NCBI GenBank assembly: GCA_028286905.1
Contig: JAQBQP010000002.1
Location: 120,971-179,055 of the forward strand
Source of the DNA: Candidatus Doudnabacteria bacterium
GTDB lineage: Bacteria > Patescibacteriota > Doudnabacteria > UBA920 > VMFF01
DNA length: 58,085 nucleotides
Direction of reading: 5' to 3'
Below the pieces are notes generated by a model. That model made no database searches. It had not been told where the DNA came from and was given only the letters and a program-made list of their open reading frames with translations. This document shows positions 26,041 through 34,194 of the stretch, one piece after another (positions within the stretch are counted from its first letter, which is position 1; the number at the start of each line of letters is the position of its first letter). A program made the translations under genes and the position numbers.

Positions 26041-27291
26041 ATGAACTATTCAACATTACAACAACAGGATCCAGAGCTTTACGATATTGTTAAAGCCGAG
26101 GAACAGCGTCAAAAACAAGGGCTAGAATTGATTGCATCTGAAAACTACGTTTCCAAAGCAGTGTTAGAAACCATGGGCAGCATCCTTACTAACAAGTACT
26201 CAGAGGGGTACCCTGGTAAACGCTACTACGGCGGTAATGAAATTATTGACCAAGCAGAAAATTTAGCGATTGCGCGTGCTAAAGAGTTGTTCGGCGCAGA
26301 ACATGTAAATGTTCAGCCATTGTCCGGTGGGCCTGCAAATATTGCAGTGTACTTTGCTTTGCTAGAACCTGGCGATAAAGTTTTGGGCATGTCGCTGGAT
26401 CAGGGCGGGCATTTAACTCACGGACATCCTTTGAATTTTTCTGGAAAACTTTTCAACATCATTCCTTATACTGTAAACAAAGAAACTGAGCAGGTGGATA
26501 TGGACGAAGTTGAAGCGATTGCTTTGCGGGAAAAACCTAAAATGATTATCGCAGGTTTCTCTGCATATTCCAGAAGTTTAGATTGGAAGCGTTTCAAAGA
26601 AATTGCTGATAAAATTGGCGCTTATACATTTGCTGACATCGCGCACATTTCTGGTTTGATCGCGGGCAAACAATTGGAAAGCCCTGTACCTTATTTTGAC
26701 GTGGTTAGCACCACGACTCACAAAACTTTGAGAGGTCCACGCGGCGCAATTATTATGTCTAAAGAGCAACACGCGGCAGCGATTAACCGCGCAGTTTTCC
26801 CGGGAATCCAAGGAGGCCCGCATGATCATATTAATGCTGCTAAGGCGGTTGCTTTTAAAGAAGCTTTACAGCCAGAGTTCCAGACATATGCCGCACAAAT
26901 AATAAAAAATTCCAAGAAGCTTTCAGATTTGATGCAGGCGCGCGGTTATCGAGTTGTTTCTGGCGGTACTGACAATCACTTGATTTTGATTGATGCATTT
27001 GGCAGCAAAGGCGTTACGGGAAAAGAGGCTGAACATGTTTTAGAATCAGTTGGTATTTCAATAAATAAAAATATGGTTCCTTACGATGTTCGAAAGCCAA
27101 TGGATCCTTCCGGAATCCGCTTAGGCACCGCAGCGTTAACAACTAGGGGAATGCAAGAAACCGAAATGGAAACAGTTGCAGATTTAATTGACCGAGCGAT
27201 TACTAATAAATCTGACGAAACAACTATTAATGAGCTTAAAAAAGAAGTTATCGATTTTAGCCTTAAATTTCCTGTTCCTGGGATCGAATAA
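26041..27291 (+). CDS. glyA: Serine hydroxymethyltransferase
   Basis: 416 residues, normal length. This PLP enzyme converts serine and tetrahydrofolate into glycine and methylenetetrahydrofolate. K228 in TTTHKTLRGPRG forms the internal aldimine; EGYPGKRYYGG near residue 58 and the SGGPANIAVYFALL segment are family signatures. In a reduced CPR cell it may be the only link to one-carbon units. It lies 32 bases after leuS with no Shine-Dalgarno and eight bases before the PAP2 gene. Confidence 0.97.
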   Translation: MNYSTLQQQDPELYDIVKAEEQRQKQGLELIASENYVSKAVLETMGSILTNKYSEGYPGKRYYGGNEIIDQAENLAIARAKELFGAEHVNVQPLSGGPANIAVYFALLEPGDKVLGMSLDQGGHLTHGHPLNFSGKLFNIIPYTVNKETEQVDMDEVEAIALREKPKMIIAGFSAYSRSLDWKRFKEIADKIGAYTFADIAHISGLIAGKQLESPVPYFDVVSTTTHKTLRGPRGAIIMSKEQHAAAINRAVFPGIQGGPHDHINAAKAVAFKEALQPEFQTYAAQIIKNSKKLSDLMQARGYRVVSGGTDNHLILIDAFGSKGVTGKEAEHVLESVGISINKNMVPYDVRKPMDPSGIRLGTAALTTRGMQETEMETVADLIDRAITNKSDETTINELKKEVIDFSLKFPVPGIE

Positions 27292-27299
27292 TAGACTTT

Positions 27300-27896
27300 A
27301 TGCACCAATATTTTTCAAACTTAGATTTTAAAGTTTTCCTAGCGCTTAATAATCTCACTGGCCATCCTTGGGCAGATTGGTTTTTTGTTCTTTGCGCAGT
27401 GTATTTTGCATTTATAATGCCAGCAATTTTGATAATTTGGTGGTTTGTGGCAGAGGACCGGATCTCTGCACGCAAAGCGATTTTACTGGCTGGATTAGCA
27501 GCCTTAGTTGCTCGCTACGGAATAAAAACGCTTATTGCAACTTTTTGGAGTCGGAACCGTCCTTTTATTGCCCATACTGTGCACGATATAATTTCTAAAA
27601 AAGATAACCAAGCTTCCTTTCCTTCCGGACATGCAATCGCGATGTTTGCAATTGCTTCCGCAGTATACGCTTACAACAAAAAAATGGGCATCTTAATGTA
27701 TACCATGGCAACTTTAACTGGTATTTGTAGGATAGTGGTTGGGGTGCATTATCCAAGCGATATTATTGCCGGTGCAGTGTTGGGCGCTCTAACCGGATAT
27801 CTATTAGCAAAGGTTCTGGATAAAAGAATTGATCCTTTAACTCAATCGATTTCAAACCTTTCTAATCAGGCGCTACCTTTTACAAAATCAAAGTAA
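27300..27896 (+). CDS. PAP2-superfamily phosphatase (undecaprenyl-diphosphatase-like)
   Basis: 198 residues with five or six membrane helices. The three PAP2 motifs are visible: KTLIATFWSRNRP (about 82-93), PSGHA (about 108-112, in FPSGHAIA) and RIVVGVHYPSDI (about 142-153) with the catalytic histidine. Such proteins remove the terminal phosphate of undecaprenyl diphosphate to recycle the lipid carrier of cell-wall synthesis, or act on other lipid phosphates. Last protein gene of the glyS run; the promoter of tRNA-Leu lies in its 3' end. Confidence 0.85.
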   Translation: MHQYFSNLDFKVFLALNNLTGHPWADWFFVLCAVYFAFIMPAILIIWWFVAEDRISARKAILLAGLAALVARYGIKTLIATFWSRNRPFIAHTVHDIISKKDNQASFPSGHAIAMFAIASAVYAYNKKMGILMYTMATLTGICRIVVGVHYPSDIIAGAVLGALTGYLLAKVLDKRIDPLTQSISNLSNQALPFTKSK

Positions 27897-27907
27897 TCTG
27901 GTAATAT
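27879..27907 (+). promoter_or_regulatory. Promoter of tRNA-Leu
   Basis: TTTACA (27879-27884) and TAATAT (27902-27907) are 17 bases apart; the start would be near 27914, seven bases before the tRNA. Confidence 0.6.
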
Positions 27908-27920
27908 TACCTAAGTTCCA

Positions 27921-28007
27921 GCCGGTGTGGCGGAACTGGCATACGCGCACGACTCAAAATCGTGTGAGGTTACCCTCATGTGGGTTCAACTCCCACCACC
28001 GGCACCA
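27921..28007 (+). tRNA. tRNA-Leu (anticodon CAA), CCA encoded
   Basis: Class II tRNA of 87 bases. Acceptor GCCGGTG pairs with CACCGGC, discriminator A, encoded CCA at 28005-28007. Anticodon stem CACGA/TCGTG with loop CTCAAAA gives CAA, reading UUG. The long variable arm (GAGGTTACCCTC) and T arm GTGGG-TTCAACT-CCCAC are regular. Confidence 0.97.
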
Positions 28008-28046
28008 GAAATGTTTTCGACAGAAAATATAAAGATAAAATAAAAT

Positions 28047-29075
28047 ATGTTCGACCAATTCTCAAATTTAAATAATCAGACTGCTGGCTCAAGCGAAGAT
28101 CCAAATCCTCGTGAAGCTGATGAGCAGTCTTTTTCTATTCAAGTAAATAATTATGTAGATGACTTTGTGCCATCGGTGCCGATTATAGAAACAGAATTAC
28201 CAGCTGGATATGAAACCGTTGAGCATCCAATTTTACCGCCGATTGAAAAGAGCGAACCGCTTTCACACGCTGATTCAATTGTTCAAGAAGTTGCGATTGA
28301 AGATATTGTCGCTAATCCGTACCAGCCAAGAAAAACCTTTGTTCAAGAACACTTACAAGAATTAGCAGACTCAATTCGAGAGCATGGCTTAATTCAACCA
28401 ATGGTAGTAAACCAAACCGCGAACGGCTATGAGCTAGTAGTGGGTGAGCGCAGGTTCCGTGCCAGCCAATTAGCTGGTTTGAAGAAAGTGCCTGTAATTA
28501 TAAAGTCTGGAATGCATGATCAGACTAAGCTAGAAATTGCACTTATCGAGAATGTTCAACGCCAGGATTTAAACCCGATTGAAGAAGCATTGGCTTACGA
28601 TAAGCTTATGAAAATGTTCGGCCTTACTCAAGAAAAGGTAGCGCAAAAAGTAGGTAAGTCCAGGCCAGCAGTTGCAAACACGGTGCGTCTCCTAAACTTG
28701 CCAGCAGAAATTCAACGCGGAATTATCGATTCTAAAATTTCCGAAGGTCATGCCCGTGCGGTTTTGGGTTTAGCTGGGATCGAACGCCAATTGGCTTTAT
28801 ATAAAATGATTTTGGATCAGAGTTTGAATGTTCGCCAAGTGGAAGCGAAGGTTCGCGAGCTAATGGCTCGTCCCAGAATGGAAGCCGCAGGACCTGACCC
28901 CCGAACACTTGCTATTGAGAATGAACTTCGCAGCAAGCTCGGCACCAAAGTAAAAATAGAAAAGAAGGGTCGAGGTGGAAAAATAATGATTGAGTTCTTT
29001 TCTGAAGAAGAACTGGACGAGTTAATGGACAAAATTTCTCACAAATCAGGTGGCACCGAATATTTTGTAGTCTAA
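28047..29075 (+). CDS. parB: ParB-family chromosome partitioning protein
   Basis: 342 residues. An acidic, probably disordered tail fills residues 1-75; the ParB N-terminal CTP-binding domain follows with NPYQPRKTF (about 92-100) and GERRFRASQLAG (about 133-144), then a helix-turn-helix domain (VAQKVGKSRPAVANTVRLL, about 194-212) and a C-terminal dimerisation region. It loads on parS sites and works with ParA in chromosome segregation. ParA is not adjacent, which is unusual for bacteria at large. No convincing parS was found in the window. A run of A and T before the ATG contains TAAAAT (28036-28041), a possible promoter only five bases from the start. Confidence 0.93.
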   Translation: MFDQFSNLNNQTAGSSEDPNPREADEQSFSIQVNNYVDDFVPSVPIIETELPAGYETVEHPILPPIEKSEPLSHADSIVQEVAIEDIVANPYQPRKTFVQEHLQELADSIREHGLIQPMVVNQTANGYELVVGERRFRASQLAGLKKVPVIIKSGMHDQTKLEIALIENVQRQDLNPIEEALAYDKLMKMFGLTQEKVAQKVGKSRPAVANTVRLLNLPAEIQRGIIDSKISEGHARAVLGLAGIERQLALYKMILDQSLNVRQVEAKVRELMARPRMEAAGPDPRTLAIENELRSKLGTKVKIEKKGRGGKIMIEFFSEEELDELMDKISHKSGGTEYFVV

Positions 29076-29077
29076 TC

Positions 29078-29106
29078 TTGACGCTCAATTGCTAAAATGT
29101 TATAGT
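29078..29106 (+). promoter_or_regulatory. Promoter downstream of parB
   Basis: TTGACG (29078-29083) and TATAGT (29101-29106) are exactly 17 bases apart. The start would be near 29113, four bases before a strong hairpin, and the next gene is at 29237. Confidence 0.7.
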
Positions 29107-29116
29107 ACCAAAGTTG

Positions 29117-29138
29117 AAAAAGCTCCTGGAGCTTTTTT
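29117..29138 (+). terminator. Terminator-like hairpin at the start of the 29113 transcript
   Basis: AAAAAGCTC (29117-29125), loop CTG and GAGCTTTTT (29129-29137) with a sixth T. It can end parB transcripts. It also sits only about five bases after the predicted start of the promoter at 29078-29106, so it may equally act as a 5' hairpin or attenuator for the gene at 29237. Confidence 0.75.
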
Positions 29139-29236
29139 GATTTGCAAATACATTTTTACCGATTGTCATGCAGTTATAGATGCCGCCGCTTCACTTTTCA
29201 TCTTCACTCATCACTGTTGGGCCCTGAAGGAGGGGT

Positions 29237-29602
29237 ATGAACACTGTTGCACAACCCGCAGAAGAGAATTCTGCCACGCTGAAGTCCGCCGATAGCAAGG
29301 AAAATCAAATGCTCCGCGCTCAAATCAAGAGCCGGGAGTTCCAGCGTTTGAAACGTCACCTGCACATGAGCGTTCTCAAGACACCCGCAGAAACGGAAAG
29401 GCTCCGGAAGGAGATCGAAGCGATCGTGCCGCGCAGCAATCCGCTGCCCGCTGCCGTGGAGTTGTGGGAGGAGTTGGATTCTTGGCTGACAGAGAAAACT
29501 TCGGCTAGCAATCTGAGCCCTTCGGAACCCTTCATGGCGCGAACGATTTTTGACACCGCCTTCCTCGGCGCTCGGGTTCGCGAGCCGCGGAAACAACACT
29601 AG
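29237..29602 (+). CDS. Unknown protein, GC-rich orphan gene
   Basis: 121 residues, not recognised. It is soluble, highly charged and mostly helical by eye; residues 20-75 (QMLRAQIKSREFQRLKRHLH and on) are basic-amphipathic, and the C-terminal third has SPSEPFMARTIFDTAFLGA. No signal peptide, membrane segment or Cys pair. GGAGG at 29229-29233 gives a strong Shine-Dalgarno, unlike most genes here. Base composition stands out: bases 29401-29460 are 41 of 60 G+C. The leader of about 124 bases holds no other gene. Its own terminator follows. Possibly acquired by transfer; it could also be a fast-evolving lineage gene. That it is coding rests on the strong ribosome site, the intact frame and the flanking promoter and terminator. 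Confidence 0.6.
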   Translation: MNTVAQPAEENSATLKSADSKENQMLRAQIKSREFQRLKRHLHMSVLKTPAETERLRKEIEAIVPRSNPLPAAVELWEELDSWLTEKTSASNLSPSEPFMARTIFDTAFLGARVREPRKQH

Positions 29603-29627
29603 CCGCGCTCAGCGCAACAGAGCAACA

Positions 29628-29664
29628 AAAAAACGCCCTCGGTCACAATGATCGGGGGCGTTTT
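29628..29664. terminator. Bidirectional terminator between the orphan gene and rpmB
   Basis: AAAACGCCCTCG pairs with CGGGGGCGTTTT (one G-U) around an 11-base loop; T-rich downstream on plus, and a run of T on the minus strand, serving both converging genes. Confidence 0.85.
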
Positions 29665-29670
29665 CACTTT

Positions 29671-29871
29671 TTAAGCTGTAGCTCTTGCTACTTTACGGCC
29701 GGATTTCTTTGACTGAGTCTTAATGCAGCTTGTGCATGCCTTTACTCGTTTGCCTTCATGGATAGCCCATTGTAAGTTTGGCAACAATCTTTTGATCGAT
29801 GCTCGCATAGAGTGGCTTCGTTTGATTGTCTTGGAATATCCTTTACCGCAGATCGCGCACATTCTTGGCAT
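29671..29871 (-). CDS. rpmB: 50S ribosomal protein L28, zinc-binding form
   Basis: 66 residues. CAICGKGYSK at the start and CTSCIK near residue 47 give the two CxxC pairs of the zinc-binding form; LPNLQWA and the KRSHSMR segment are family features. Structural protein of the large subunit. A lone minus-strand gene facing the site-2 protease gene across 55 bases, with the orphan gene converging on it. Confidence 0.93.
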   Translation of the reverse strand: MPRMCAICGKGYSKTIKRSHSMRASIKRLLPNLQWAIHEGKRVKACTSCIKTQSKKSGRKVARATA

Positions 29872-29909
29872 AAGTTTTTCTTAATTGACTAATTGATTTT
29901 ATCAGAACC

Positions 29910-29918
29910 TGGTATAAT
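29910..29918 (+). promoter_or_regulatory. Extended -10 promoter of the site-2 protease gene
   Basis: TGgTATAAT at 29910-29918, eight bases, then ATG at 29927; the mRNA would have a leader of zero to two bases. Confidence 0.6.
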
Positions 29919-29926
29919 AATCAAGT

Positions 29927-30559
29927 ATGGATATAACAACCACAATTATAAGTTTAGTAATCCTTTTGTTTTCTGCTATTTTGCATGAAATAGCACATGG
30001 AGCTGTAGCCGAATATTTTGGCGATTATACCGCTAGGGACCTGGGTAGAATTAGTTTAAACCCCTTAGTACACATTGATCCCTTTATGACCGTGCTGCTA
30101 CCATTGTTTTTGGCGCTTTCACATTCTCCTTTTATATTTGGAGGAGCAAAGCCGGTACCTGTTAATTACAACAATTTGAGAAACTACCGTTGGGGAATAT
30201 TCTGGGTTTCAATCGCGGGGATTCTAACCAACCTGGCTTTGGCAATTATATTTTTATTACCATTTAGATTTTTTGCAATGCCTGTGAATCTTGGCTCACT
30301 GTTTGTATTAATAGCTGAAATAAATATAATATTAGCTGTATTTAATTTGATTCCTTTCCCACCGCTGGATGGTGCAAAAGTCTTTTCTTCTTTGCTTGGC
30401 GAAGATGCAATAGAAGCAGTGGCGAGATTTGAAAGAAGAGGGGTTTGGGCTACGTTACCTTTCTTATTTATTTTCTTGTTTCTAATCGGCAATGGCGGCT
30501 TAGATTTGATCCTGTCTCCCGTCATGAACTTCTTTTTTAGAATCTTTGGTGTAATTTAA
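29927..30559 (+). CDS. Site-2 protease family (M50) membrane metallopeptidase
   Basis: 210 residues with about five membrane helices. HEIAH (H20, E21, H24) in the first helix binds zinc and NLIPFPPLDGAKV (about 142-154) carries the aspartate ligand. There is no PDZ domain, so it is the compact S2P type common in CPR rather than RseP. Such enzymes cut transmembrane segments of regulators or membrane proteins; no anti-sigma gene is close. Followed 13 bases later by a small coiled-coil gene. Confidence 0.9.
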   Translation: MDITTTIISLVILLFSAILHEIAHGAVAEYFGDYTARDLGRISLNPLVHIDPFMTVLLPLFLALSHSPFIFGGAKPVPVNYNNLRNYRWGIFWVSIAGILTNLALAIIFLLPFRFFAMPVNLGSLFVLIAEINIILAVFNLIPFPPLDGAKVFSSLLGEDAIEAVARFERRGVWATLPFLFIFLFLIGNGGLDLILSPVMNFFFRIFGVI

Positions 30560-30572
30560 TTAATAAAATTTT

Positions 30573-30812
30573 ATGGAACCATTTAGACGCTCAAACATAT
30601 TTGAACAAATGAGTGATGAGCTTTTGGCAGACAAAATCATTCAAATAAAAGAAGCCTTAGAAAAGGCTCAAGCTGAGCTTGCTGCCCAAACGGAAGGGGC
30701 AGAAGAGTATGTCGCCACAAAAATCCGAATTGAAGATATTCAAGCAACTTTAATGAACCACGAAGCAGAAGCCGAACAGCGGGCTATCGACAAAACCAAC
30801 GAGACCGCCTAA
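30573..30812 (+). CDS. Small coiled-coil protein, unknown
   Basis: 79 residues, acidic and almost wholly helical, with heptad-like leucines and alanines from about 14 to 70. No known motif and no membrane segment. It lies 13 bases after the site-2 protease gene and probably shares its transcript. The rpsL promoter starts five bases after its stop. Confidence 0.6.
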   Translation: MEPFRRSNIFEQMSDELLADKIIQIKEALEKAQAELAAQTEGAEEYVATKIRIEDIQATLMNHEAEAEQRAIDKTNETA

Positions 30813-30816
30813 AGCT

Positions 30817-30845
30817 TTGACAAAAAGTTCATATTTTCGTATAAT
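30817..30845 (+). promoter_or_regulatory. Promoter of rpsL-rpsG-fusA
   Basis: Perfect consensus: TTGACA (30817-30822), 17 bases, TATAAT (30840-30845). Start predicted near 30852. Confidence 0.9.
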
Positions 30846-30852
30846 ATCCGAT

Positions 30853-31000
30853 ATATAACAACTAGTTATATTTAAATATTAAATAACTAAATACGAAGTA
30901 ACCTTAAATCACCTAGTCTTCTATAGAGTAGGTGCGGTGAACTGGTGCCTGCGACGCAGGACTCAACGTATTTGGTCGATCCCTAAATAACATTAGGATC
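30853..31000 (+). promoter_or_regulatory. Structured leader of the rpsL operon
   Basis: About 165 bases of leader with four hairpins: ATATAAC/GTTATAT at 30853-30871, right at the predicted start; CACCTA/TAGGTG at 30910-30934; CCTGC/GCAGG at 30948-30960; and GATCC-TAA/TTAGGATC with one bulged C at 30978-31000, just ahead of the start codon. No Shine-Dalgarno better than AAGAAAG is seen. Possible S12 or S7 autoregulatory site (inference). Confidence 0.5.
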
Positions 31001-31016
31001 AAGAAAGAACAGTTTA

Positions 31017-31424
31017 GTGCCTACAATCAACCAGCTGGTGCGCAACAAGCGTCACCCGTTGAAGAGCAAATCAAAAACTCCTGCTCTTGAACGAAGAATC
31101 AACATCATAAAGGGCATCACCGTATGGCGTCCAAGTCCTTTTATGCGCGGAGTTTGTTTGAAAGTTTATACAACCACACCGAAGAAGCCAAACTCAGCTT
31201 TACGTAAAATTGCTAAAGTTCGTTTGACCAATGGTATGGAAGTTTTGGCGTACATTCCTGGAATCGGACACAATTTGCAAGAGCACTCTGTGGTTATGAT
31301 TCGCGGTGGAAGAGTAAAAGATCTTCCAGGTGTGCGTTATCACATTGTTCGAGGTAAGTTAGACACTCTTGGCGTTGACGGTCGTAAACGCAGCAGAAGT
31401 AAATACGGAGTGAAAAAGAGCTAA
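31017..31424 (+). CDS. rpsL: 30S ribosomal protein S12 (GTG start)
   Basis: 135 residues, starting at GTG 31017 because [12 protein letters not shown] is the family's start. The decoding-centre segments [12 protein letters not shown] and [13 protein letters not shown] are intact. Between PALE and RGVC there are about 12 more residues (around 26-41) than in the E. coli protein, a length variant known from some other bacteria. First gene of the streptomycin operon, with rpsG 25 bases later. Confidence 0.97.
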   Translation: MPTINQLVRNKRHPLKSKSKTPALERRINIIKGITVWRPSPFMRGVCLKVYTTTPKKPNSALRKIAKVRLTNGMEVLAYIPGIGHNLQEHSVVMIRGGRVKDLPGVRYHIVRGKLDTLGVDGRKRSRSKYGVKKS

Positions 31425-31449
31425 GCTCTAATTCAGAAAGAATAAACAT

Positions 31450-31950
31450 ATGCCAAGAAAAGCAAGAAAACTTAAACGTCCTGTAGTTGCGCCAGATCCA
31501 AAATTCGGCAATGCTAAGTACGGTAAATTTATAAACTACTTAATGCAACGTGGTAAGAAAACTGTTGCGCAAAAAATCTTCTACATGGCGCTTGAAGAAG
31601 TGGATAAGAAGATGAACACTGGCGAAAGCCCGTTAGAAGGCAAGCAGGTTTTTGAAATCGCTTTGAAAAATATCACCCCGTTAGTTGAAGTTAAAGGCCG
31701 CCGTATTGGTGGTGCTAACTATCAGGTTCCAACAGAAGTTGTTGAGCCTAGAAAAACAGCTTTGGGAATGAAATGGTTAATTGCTGCTGCACAGTCCCGC
31801 AAAGGCGTGCCTATGCATCAGAAATTAGCAGCTGAAATTATCGACGGCTACAACAAAATTGGCGCTGCGATGAAAAAGAGAGACGATACTCACAGAATGG
31901 CCGAAGCAAACAAGGCATTTGCACACTTTGCAAAATTTCAACGAAGATAA
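31450..31950 (+). CDS. rpsG: 30S ribosomal protein S7
   Basis: 166 residues, about ten longer than E. coli S7. PDPKFGNAKYGKFINYLMQ near residue 15, KGRRIGGANYQVPTEV and the C-terminal HRMAEANKAFAHF are family segments. It nucleates the head of the small subunit on 16S rRNA. It lies between rpsL and fusA with no Shine-Dalgarno. Confidence 0.97.
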   Translation: MPRKARKLKRPVVAPDPKFGNAKYGKFINYLMQRGKKTVAQKIFYMALEEVDKKMNTGESPLEGKQVFEIALKNITPLVEVKGRRIGGANYQVPTEVVEPRKTALGMKWLIAAAQSRKGVPMHQKLAAEIIDGYNKIGAAMKKRDDTHRMAEANKAFAHFAKFQRR

Positions 31951-31962
31951 TCTAAAATAAAT

Positions 31963-34083
31963 ATGCCCCGACAACATTCAATAGAAACAGTTAGAAATAT
32001 TGGTATTATCGCGCACATTGATGCCGGTAAAACCACCATCACAGAAGGTATTCTGTATCAGACCGGTGTTACTCATAACATTGGTGCGGTGCACGAAGGC
32101 GAAACAGTTACCGACTGGATGGAGCAAGAACGCGAACGCGGTATTACAATTACAGCGGCTGCGGTAACTTGTTATTGGAAAGATCACAAGATTAACATTA
32201 TCGACACCCCGGGCCACGTTGACTTCACAGTAGAAGTAGAACGCTCTCTTCGTGTGCTTGATGGTGCTTGTGTTATTTTCGATGGAAAAATGGGCGTAGA
32301 GCCACAATCTGAAACAGTATGGAGACAAGCTGATAAATACGGCGTGCCTCGTATCTGCTTTATTAACAAAATCAACCAAACCGGTGGTGACTTCTATAAA
32401 TCTTTGGACTCAATCCACAAAAGACTTTCACCAAACGCATATCCAGTTATGTTGCCAATAGGTTTTGAAAAAGAAATCAACGGGGTTGTCGACTTAATTA
32501 AAATGAAGTCTTACACTTACGGTGATTTTCATGACAAAGCTCTTACAGAAGGTGAAATCCCAGCGGACATGATGGATAAAGTTAAACAGTATCGTCATCA
32601 GTTAATAGAAAAGATTGTTGAATCTGACGATCAGCTAATGGAAAAATATCTTGCAGGCGAAGAATTATCTGCAGATCAAATCCAAGCTGGTTTACGCAAA
32701 GCAATTCTTGCCGGAAATATGTACGCTGTATTAGGCGGCGACGGCAGAGGCGTTATCGTACACACATTGTTGGACGCGGTTATTAACTTATTGCCATCTC
32801 CTTTGGACAAGAAACATGTCGTTGGTGTTAATCCAAAAGTTAAAGAAGCTGATGTTGAAGCTGCAGAAAAAATTGTTAGAAAGCCAGATGACAGCGAACC
32901 TTTTTCCGCTCTTGCTTTCAAAATCGCAACTGATCCTTTTGTGGGTAAGTTGGCATTCTTCCGTGTTTACTCCGGTAAATTGGAAGCTGGTTCATACGTT
33001 TTAAACACTCGCTCTGGAAACAAAGAACGTGTTGGACGTATCGTATTGATGAAAGCAAATGACCGTGAAGATGTTAAAGAAGTTTATGCAGGAGATATCG
33101 CAGCATTGGTAGGTCCTAAAGATACTTTTACTGGAGATACTCTTTGCGACGTTGATCATCCAATTAGATTAGAATCAATTAAATTTGCTGAGCCTGTTAT
33201 TTCAATGGCTATCGAGCCAAAGACCAAAGCTGACCAAGAAAAAATGGGTATTGCTTTGAACAAGCTTGGCGAAGAAGATCCAACTTTCCACATTAAAGGC
33301 GATGAAGAAACTGGCCAGACAATTATTTCTGGTATGGGTGAGTTGCACTTGGAAATCATTGTGGATCGCATGAAGCGTGAATTTAAAGTCGAAGCAAACG
33401 TTGGAAAGCCTCAAGTTGCTTACAAAGAAAAATTCAAAACTATTGTTGAATCTGAAGGTAAATTTATTAAACAGTCTGGTGGTAAGGGTCAATACGGTCA
33501 TTGCTGGATTAGACTTGAGCCTAAAGATCCGGGACATGGCTTTACATTCGAATCTGAAGTTGTTGGTGGTACTATTCCTAGGGAATTTATCGCGCCAATT
33601 GAAAAAGGTGTTAAAGAAGCTGCAGAAAACGGAGTTATTGCCGGTTACCCTGTAATCGACTTCCATTGTGCAGTGTTCGATGGTTCATACCACGATGTCG
33701 ACTCCTCTGAAGTAGCTTTCAAAATCGCTGCTTCAAAAGCGTTCCAAGACGGCGTGCAAAAAGCTACACCAATTCTTTTGGAACCAATCATGAAAGTAGA
33801 AGTTACAGTTCCGGATACATTCATGGGAGATGTTATCGGAGATATCAATGCCAAGCGCGGTCAGGTTAAAGAAATGAATGACCGCGGCAATTTGAAGATT
33901 ATTGATTCTTTTGTACCGCTTTCTGAAATGTTTGGTTATGCAACAGCGTTGCGTTCGATGACCCAAGGTCAAGGAAACTACGCGATGGAATTCGATCACT
34001 ATGACGAAGTTCCAAGAAACGTTGCCGCTGGTATTATCGAGGCTCGTGCATCGATTAATGCTCGTAAAGGCTTCGCTGGCTAA
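31963..34083 (+). CDS. fusA: Elongation factor G
   Basis: 706 residues, full length. GTPase motifs: AHIDAGKTT (G1, about 17-25), the switch-[17 protein letters not shown] (G3) and NKIN in place of the usual NKxD at G4 (I374-type position; [12 protein letters not shown] around 128-139), where most EF-G have NKMDR. Domain IV and V are complete ([31 protein letters not shown]). It moves tRNAs and mRNA through the ribosome. The NKIN variant at G4 is worth noting because the aspartate selects guanine. Closed by the terminator at 34101. Confidence 0.97.
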   Translation: MPRQHSIETVRNIGIIAHIDAGKTTITEGILYQTGVTHNIGAVHEGETVTDWMEQERERGITITAAAVTCYWKDHKINIIDTPGHVDFTVEVERSLRVLDGACVIFDGKMGVEPQSETVWRQADKYGVPRICFINKINQTGGDFYKSLDSIHKRLSPNAYPVMLPIGFEKEINGVVDLIKMKSYTYGDFHDKALTEGEIPADMMDKVKQYRHQLIEKIVESDDQLMEKYLAGEELSADQIQAGLRKAILAGNMYAVLGGDGRGVIVHTLLDAVINLLPSPLDKKHVVGVNPKVKEADVEAAEKIVRKPDDSEPFSALAFKIATDPFVGKLAFFRVYSGKLEAGSYVLNTRSGNKERVGRIVLMKANDREDVKEVYAGDIAALVGPKDTFTGDTLCDVDHPIRLESIKFAEPVISMAIEPKTKADQEKMGIALNKLGEEDPTFHIKGDEETGQTIISGMGELHLEIIVDRMKREFKVEANVGKPQVAYKEKFKTIVESEGKFIKQSGGKGQYGHCWIRLEPKDPGHGFTFESEVVGGTIPREFIAPIEKGVKEAAENGVIAGYPVIDFHCAVFDGSYHDVDSSEVAFKIAASKAFQDGVQKATPILLEPIMKVEVTVPDTFMGDVIGDINAKRGQVKEMNDRGNLKIIDSFVPLSEMFGYATALRSMTQGQGNYAMEFDHYDEVPRNVAAGIIEARASINARKGFAG

Positions 34084-34100
34084 TTGTGCATATGTGAACC

Positions 34101-34132
34101 ACTGCCCCGATTGTAAAATCGGGGCAGTTTTG
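34101..34132 (+). terminator. Intrinsic terminator of the rpsL-fusA operon
   Basis: ACTGCCCCGATT pairs perfectly with AATCGGGGCAGT around GTAA, then a T-rich tail. Confidence 0.95.
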
Positions 34133-34194
34133 TTTATCCAATGAATTTGTTAGAATATAGGCATAATCAACATTCTGTTAAAACAAAGAAATTT

